From contig SIAJ01000017.1 of assembly GCA_009691845.1 (NCBI GenBank), positions 1-64,000 on the forward strand: a DNA stretch of 64,000 bases, in the 5' to 3' direction. This document shows, piece after piece, positions 59,809-64,000 of this stretch (the first letter of the stretch is position 1; each line of letters opens with the position of its first letter). This DNA comes from Gemmataceae bacterium. Its GTDB lineage: Bacteria > Planctomycetota > Planctomycetia > Gemmatales > Gemmataceae. The notes under the pieces were generated by a model. The model was not told the DNA's origin. It saw only the letters and a program-made list of their open reading frames with translations, and made no database searches. Position numbers and translations under genes: made by a program.

Positions 59809-60786
59809 GTGATCGTTGAACGATATCGTCCGGAAGATGCAACAAGCTGGAACGCCTTCGTGCGCGACAGCCGGAATGGCACGTTCCTGTTCGACCGTGG
59901 CTACATGGATTATCACGCCGACCGTTTTCAAGATCATTCGCTCATCGTGAAGAATGAGGAGGGTCAACCGCTCGCCTTGCTGCCGGGGCATGTCGATGGG
60001 ACGACCCTTTCAAGCCACGATGGTCTCTCGTTTGGCGGAATGATTGTTGCTCCTCAAACAACTGCCATCCATTTTCTGCATGCTTTCGAGGCGGTATTAA
60101 AATACTTGCAAGCGGCCGGCATCAAAACGCTGAATTACAAATGCGTTCCCCACATTTATCACAGGCAATCAAGCGACGACGATCGTTATGCGTTTCACCT
60201 GTTGGGTGCCCAACGCACACGCTGCGACGTGCTCTCCGTTGTCACGCGGAGCGACCCGCTGCCGTATCAGGGACGAAGAAAGCGTGGCATAAAAAAGGCG
60301 GAACACGCAAGGGTTACGATTCAGGACGATCAGGATTTCTCGTCTTATTGGGGCTTGTTGACCGAGACGCTTGCCACTCGGCATGGCGCGGAACCCGTGC
60401 ATTCGCTCGATGAGATGAGATTGCTTGCCGAGCGATTTCCCGAGAACATTCAGCTAACCACGGCTCGCTCCAAGGAAGGCGAAATGCTGGCCGGCGTGGT
60501 TCTATACCTTTCAGATTGCGTGACGCACTGCCAGTACATCGCGGCCTCGGAACAAGGTCGCGAGTTACACGCCTTGGATCTTCTTTTTGACATGCTCATT
60601 TGCGATGCCTCGGCCGATGCGACATACTTCGACTTCGGTAGTTCGCACGAAGAGGCGGGCCGCTTCATCAATCGCGGGTTGATCGAACAGAAGGAAGGCT
60701 TTGGTGCCCGCTCGGTCGTGGCGGAACGATATCGCATCGACGTGGCCACGTTCGTGCCGGGCACATTGACGGGGGCACTGCGTTGA
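59809..60786 (+). CDS. FemAB/GNAT-like acyltransferase
   Basis: 325 residues from GTG 59809, which follows the preceding TAA with no gap. It has the layout of GNAT_6/FemAB proteins: an N-terminal half (FVRDSRNGTFLFDRGYMDYH, then LALLPGHVDGTTLSSHDGL) and a C-terminal half with RRKRGIKKAEHARVTI and ATYFDFGSSHEEAGRF motifs. Such proteins transfer amino-acyl or acyl groups from tRNA or CoA, as in peptidoglycan bridge and lipid modification. In this cluster it may acylate an amino sugar. It overlaps the next gene by four bases. Confidence 0.8.
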   Translation: MIVERYRPEDATSWNAFVRDSRNGTFLFDRGYMDYHADRFQDHSLIVKNEEGQPLALLPGHVDGTTLSSHDGLSFGGMIVAPQTTAIHFLHAFEAVLKYLQAAGIKTLNYKCVPHIYHRQSSDDDRYAFHLLGAQRTRCDVLSVVTRSDPLPYQGRRKRGIKKAEHARVTIQDDQDFSSYWGLLTETLATRHGAEPVHSLDEMRLLAERFPENIQLTTARSKEGEMLAGVVLYLSDCVTHCQYIAASEQGRELHALDLLFDMLICDASADATYFDFGSSHEEAGRFINRGLIEQKEGFGARSVVAERYRIDVATFVPGTLTGALR

Positions 60787-61706
60787 AAAAGCTCTCCGTC
60801 GTGGTGCCGGTCTACTTCAATGAAGGCTCGCTGCACGTCTTGTTCCACGAACTCTTGGACGTCGAACGCGGTCTGCATGAACTGGAAGTCGAACTCGAAC
60901 TGATCTTCGTGGATGACGGTTCCGGCGATGGCTCGTTCGGCGAACTCGTGAAAATCAAAGCTCACCGACCGGCGACGCGGCTGATCAAACTCTCGCGGAA
61001 TTTCGGGGCCGTTCACGCATCGAAAACAGGTCTTCAGTTCGTCTCCGGCGATGGCTTCGTGATTCTCGCCGCCGATCTTCAAGACCCGCCCTCTCTCATT
61101 CTCGACATGGCTCGCCGTTGGCTGGCCGGTTCCAAGTTCGTGACGTGCGTGCGCGAAAAACGCACCGATCCGATTCTTTCGACACTTTACGCGAAAATCT
61201 ATTATCGATTGCTGCGGCTTCTGGTCGTGAAGAACTACCCCGACGGCGGCTACGACCTTGCCCTGATGGACAAGGTGATGCTGCCGCACATGCAATCGAG
61301 CGGCAAGAACATCAACCCGCTCGTATTCGCTTTTTGGCTCGGCTTCAAGCCCGATGTGATTCCGTACGAACGCCAAAAACGGATTCACGGCAAGTCGCGC
61401 TGGACGTTCACGAAGAAATTGAAATTCTTTCTCGACACCATGCTCGGCTTCTCGATTGTTCCCCTTCGCATCATCAGCGTGATTGGCATGGTGGTCTCGG
61501 CTGCAAGTTTGGCCTTCGTGGTATTCGTGGTCATCAACGGCATCCTTGGCCGTTACGATGTGCCGGGCTTCGCGACCTTGGCTTCCATCATCTCATTCTT
61601 GCTCGGGCTGGTTATTTGCATGTTGGGCGTGATCGGCGAATACATCTGGCGAATCTTCGACGAGATTAACCGGCGACCCGAAGCGGTGATTGACGAAATT
61701 CACTGA
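60783..61706 (+). CDS. Glycosyltransferase family 2 protein (dolichol-phosphate-mannose-synthase-like)
   Basis: 307 residues from TTG 60783, overlapping the previous stop. GT-A motifs: SVVVPVYFNEGSL, FVDDGSGDGSF, LSRNFGAVHASKTGL and the metal-binding ADLQDPPS. The C-terminal third has two membrane segments (MVVSAASLAFVVFVVINGI and LASIISFLLGLVICMLGVIG), as in GtrB/ArnC/DPMS enzymes that transfer a sugar to undecaprenyl phosphate. It therefore likely produces the membrane-linked donor of the modified sugar made by this cluster. Confidence 0.9.
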   Translation: MKKLSVVVPVYFNEGSLHVLFHELLDVERGLHELEVELELIFVDDGSGDGSFGELVKIKAHRPATRLIKLSRNFGAVHASKTGLQFVSGDGFVILAADLQDPPSLILDMARRWLAGSKFVTCVREKRTDPILSTLYAKIYYRLLRLLVVKNYPDGGYDLALMDKVMLPHMQSSGKNINPLVFAFWLGFKPDVIPYERQKRIHGKSRWTFTKKLKFFLDTMLGFSIVPLRIISVIGMVVSAASLAFVVFVVINGILGRYDVPGFATLASIISFLLGLVICMLGVIGEYIWRIFDEINRRPEAVIDEIH

Positions 61707-61750
61707 GCGCAAGCGATGCGGCCGCTACTACGTGTCCTGTTGCAAACATC

Positions 61751-62014
61751 ATGAATCCCTGGACCATTGGACTCTGGATTGGCGGAGCACTCGTCGCGTT
61801 GTACGGGCTACACCGTCTGGCATTGTGGCTCGAGCGCGAAGGCTGGATTCGCTACATCAAGAATCCGCCGAATGCGGATGCAGGTGCCGGTGCGGCATTC
61901 GGCGAATTGCAGCAGACGTTCGAGCCACAGACCAAGCACGTCTATGAGATGAAAGAGCAGAAACGCCCCATTCGCGAGGACGAGGGTGGTGAACCCGAGA
62001 GTCCGAAGAAATAG
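61751..62014 (+). CDS. Small single-pass membrane protein
   Basis: 87 residues: one membrane segment (TIGLWIGGALVALYGLHRLALWL), followed by a conserved-looking EREGWIRYIKNPPNADAGAG and a charged tail (KEQKRPIREDEGGEPESP). It is not recognised beyond resemblance to a planctomycete small-membrane-protein family, possibly DUF6191. It follows the GT2 gene by 44 bases on the same strand. Confidence 0.65.
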   Translation: MNPWTIGLWIGGALVALYGLHRLALWLEREGWIRYIKNPPNADAGAGAAFGELQQTFEPQTKHVYEMKEQKRPIREDEGGEPESPKK

Positions 62015-62050
62015 GATGAGCGAAGCTCTCCTCTCTCCCGGACCTCGATC

Positions 62051-62911
62051 ATGGCCAGCGACACATTCTCCGTAGGCGACATCACGGCAATCATCGGCGA
62101 CAACGCGGCCAAGGATGCCCACCGGGCCGGCTACAACGGATTATGGAGCTTGACCCACAAGGCCGAGAAAGCCAATCTGTTCGTCCCTGCGGTGGCCGGT
62201 CTGAACTTCGAGCACATCTTCGACGGCCAAACTCTCGACCCGAAGGGAGAGAGCAAGATATTCTTCGAGCCGCGCAATGCGCCCATGGAGTTCAAAAAAA
62301 TCTCGGCAACCGAGGCCGAACTCCATCAAGCCCCGACCGCGACGTTCTTTCTCGAAAGCTGGACGACCTTCAAGCTCGTCGAGCCGCACTACATCGATTT
62401 CACGTTTCGCTGCAAGCCGACGCAACACGCCTTCAAGCGTGGCTACATCGGCCTATTTTGGGCCAGCTACATCAACGCTCCGGACGACAAGAGCATGTAC
62501 CTTCGCGGCAAGACGTCCTGGCTTCAGCACTGCACGCCGGCTCACAATGCGCTGAGCACCGTTTTGCATGAGAAGGAGTCGTTCGAGATGACGTTTGCTC
62601 GCGACCATCGCGACACGCTCTACATGAATTTCTCGCCCCTCAAGTTCGAATTGCCGCTGTTTTACGGGATGTTTCGCGAGATGACCGCGATCGTGATGTT
62701 CGATCGGACCGAAGGAATTCGCCTCGCGCATTCACCCAGTGGTGGCGGGTTCGAGGCGATGCGGCAAACCAGCAATCCCGCCTGGGATTTTCAGTTTGTG
62801 CTTCCGAAATACGACGTGAACACCGAATACGGCTTCCAAGGACGACTCGTCTATCGGCCGAAATGCTCCCGCGAAGAAGTGCTCAAGGAATACGAATCCT
62901 GGAAGAAATGA
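62051..62911 (+). CDS. Uncharacterised planctomycete protein
   Basis: 286 residues, no signal peptide or membrane segment. Motifs: GYNGLWSLTHKAEKANLFVP, AGLNFEHIFDG, a beta-rich stretch with HYIDFTFRCKPTQHAFKRGY, and FMLLW-like elements in IGLFWASYINAPDDKSMYLR. The second half is predicted beta-rich, with an LYMNFSPLKFELPLFYG segment. I recognise no domain. Its overall layout suggests a beta-sandwich, such as a carbohydrate-binding module or lectin fold, but that is only a guess. Clean start and codon pattern support it as a real gene. Confidence 0.68.
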   Translation: MASDTFSVGDITAIIGDNAAKDAHRAGYNGLWSLTHKAEKANLFVPAVAGLNFEHIFDGQTLDPKGESKIFFEPRNAPMEFKKISATEAELHQAPTATFFLESWTTFKLVEPHYIDFTFRCKPTQHAFKRGYIGLFWASYINAPDDKSMYLRGKTSWLQHCTPAHNALSTVLHEKESFEMTFARDHRDTLYMNFSPLKFELPLFYGMFREMTAIVMFDRTEGIRLAHSPSGGGFEAMRQTSNPAWDFQFVLPKYDVNTEYGFQGRLVYRPKCSREEVLKEYESWKK

Positions 62912-62924
62912 CGGTAACTGTACG

Positions 62925-63250
62925 ATGCCTCGATGAACTTACGGACATTGCCTCCTCATAGCTGATATCCCGTCCCTGGTCGCGAACCTTGAACGTATGG
63001 ACGTGCTGAGTTTTCTTGGCCACCGGTGAGTCGTCATGAAGCGAGACCTTGTCCTGGGAGCCAATCGAGTACTTGCCGGCCAGTGTGCTCTCTCCAATTT
63101 TGCAAGTGAGTATGCGAAGCTGATCGTCAGGAAGCCAGCCGCTGCCGCTTGGCCCTGGACCCTATGGAGCAAAGAAGTCCACTTGGCCCCCTCGATCTTC
63201 TCTTTGTTGTTCGACGGCGAACAGTCGAGTAGGATGCATGCAACCGAAGC
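62925..63250 (-). pseudogene. Decayed small TIGR03066/TIGR03067-like gene
   Basis: Two frames share the remains. The 5' part reads LLDCSPSNNKEKIEGAKW and VQGQAAAAGFLTISF, like a lipoprotein start followed by the KEKIxGxW motif of the TIGR03066/TIGR03067 beta-barrel families. After a one-base shift near 63116 the second part reads CKIGESTLAGKYSIGSQD and DKVSLHDD, the family's GTYKVxGDKLT-like strand. No frame is complete and no start fits, so it is a remnant. The adjacent 180 bases to 63430 hold nothing recognised. Confidence 0.55.
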
Positions 63251-63430
63251 GAGGCAATCCACTGTAAATCGTGGACGGAACATTGCCGACTCCAAACCAA
63301 CCCCGGATTTGTACCCAATCCCGGCAGACCTTGCTGCCGTTGTCCCCGGCCAATTGCGGATGGACGTGACGAATACGAGAGGCCCGACCTGTTGAGCAGA
63401 CCCGTTGGCGGACATCGCGAATGCTCGGGA

Positions 63431-64000
63431 TCAACGCTTCTGAAACAACTCTGAGAGTACGAGATTCTCGATTACCGAGCGGAGCTTGTAGCCGTCCTTC
63501 TTGCTGGCCTGTGCGATTGCCTTGATTTGCTCGGCATCGTCGATTGTCATCACGCGGCGAAGAGCAAACGTGGCCAACTGTTCGACGAATGCCTCTGCGA
63601 AGCGGTCGAGATCCTGAACCAGCAACTGCTTGAACTCGTCTGGCCCCTTGAACGAACCCCCGTTCGGAAGGACGCCGCTGGCATCGACGAGCGGATTATC
63701 GCCCTGGCCTCCCTGAACCTGTTCGTGGGTTCGCCAGCGTCCGATTGCATCAAAGCTGTCGAAGGCCAAGCCAAGCGGGTCGATCTTCCTATGGCACGAT
63801 GCGCAGGTCGCGTGAGTTGCGTGGGCTTCAAGTTGATTCCGGATCGTCGCCTTCGGCTTGTTGCTCGGTGTCGGGGCCAGCGGCTCGACATTTGGTGGTG
63901 GCGGTGGCGGAGTTCGACCGAAGATCGCCTCCGATACCCACACGCCTCGATGCACCGGGCGATGGCGGGTTCCGTCCGAGGTCAGCGATAGAACCGAGGC
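63431..64000 (-). CDS. DUF1592-type protein, C-terminal part (runs off the window)
   Basis: 190 residues, 5' end beyond the right edge; the frame stays open to base 64000. The sequence matches the end of DUF1592-family proteins: SVLSLTSDGTRHRPVHRG followed by WVSEAIFGR, then DUF1588 with a CASCHRKIDPLGLAFDSFD haem-like motif, and DUF1585 to the end (DRFAEAFVEQLATFALRR, AIAQASKKDGYKLRSVIENL). It is a second member of the family in this window, after the gene at 10088, and is likely paired with a DUF1552 or DUF1501 gene outside it. Confidence 0.9.
   Translation of the reverse strand, partial: ASVLSLTSDGTRHRPVHRGVWVSEAIFGRTPPPPPPNVEPLAPTPSNKPKATIRNQLEAHATHATCASCHRKIDPLGLAFDSFDAIGRWRTHEQVQGGQGDNPLVDASGVLPNGGSFKGPDEFKQLLVQDLDRFAEAFVEQLATFALRRVMTIDDAEQIKAIAQASKKDGYKLRSVIENLVLSELFQKR

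Overview
The window reads as a chromosomal segment of a planctomycete, most likely a Gemmata-like (Gemmataceae) bacterium. The evidence is the density of families largely confined to Planctomycetota: DUF1501, DUF1552, DUF1549/DUF1553, DUF1592/DUF1588/DUF1585 with cytochrome-type CxxCH motifs, TIGR03067, HYExAFE, long WD40 and TPR-CHAT proteins, and many exported proteins. Coding sequence is moderately GC-rich, genes are on both strands, and there is no rRNA, CRISPR array, phage or complete insertion sequence. Instead, the intergenic spaces hold many short palindromic repeats of several unrelated families.

Layout. 0-10 kb: an NPCBM-type exported protein faces a leftward run (TgpA-like transglutaminase, a thioredoxin-like exported protein with an in-frame TGA, two tandem PDZ paralogues, an amidohydrolase, a WD40 lipoprotein, an esterase). 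10-16 kb: a DUF1592-type cytochrome-domain protein followed by its usual DUF1552 partner. 16-25 kb: CopD-like membrane protein, HU with a basic tail, DUF4287/DUF5655 protein, GT4 glycosyltransferase, PhoD-like phosphatase, IspD, sugar-phosphate isomerase-like protein, Mn-type superoxide dismutase. 25-31 kb: HEAT protein, MoxR ATPase, a PD-(D/E)XK-like protein, acyltransferase 3, tRNA-dihydrouridine synthase and a CAU tRNA. 31-41 kb: BON protein, a dead Hsp20 gene, a 1232-residue TPR-CHAT protein lacking the expected cysteine, an LpxH-like phosphoesterase, a LolD-like ATPase, a DUF1501 protein and a membrane protein/winged-helix operon with a visible promoter and operator-like palindrome. 41-50 kb: a rightward run of DUF1549/DUF1553, TIGR03067, DUF3052, two DUF1501 proteins and a pre-peptidase C-terminal-type protein. 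50-54 kb: sulfotransferase, large polytopic membrane protein, DedA protein. 54-63 kb: TrpG/PabA glutaminase, then a tightly packed glycan or nucleotide-sugar cluster (DegT aminotransferase, SDR epimerase, methyltransferase, hexapeptide acyltransferase, GH43/GH130-like propeller, FemAB/GNAT-like transferase, GT2 transferase). The window ends in the 3' part of another DUF1592-type gene.

Most notable points. (1) The exported protein at 3685-4230 has an in-frame TGA exactly where the second cysteine of a CxxC redox motif would be (C51-L-V-TGA54), with intact coding sequence on both sides and strong hairpins just downstream: a candidate selenoprotein, or else a recent nonsense mutation. (2) Repeats have entered genes: one arm of a dispersed palindrome encodes the signal-peptide core of the protein at 47773, and another palindrome supplies the last 20 residues of the aminotransferase at 55053. 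(3) Several enzymes lack textbook catalytic residues (CHAT Cys to Ser, SDR Lys to Asn, GT4 Glu to Asn).
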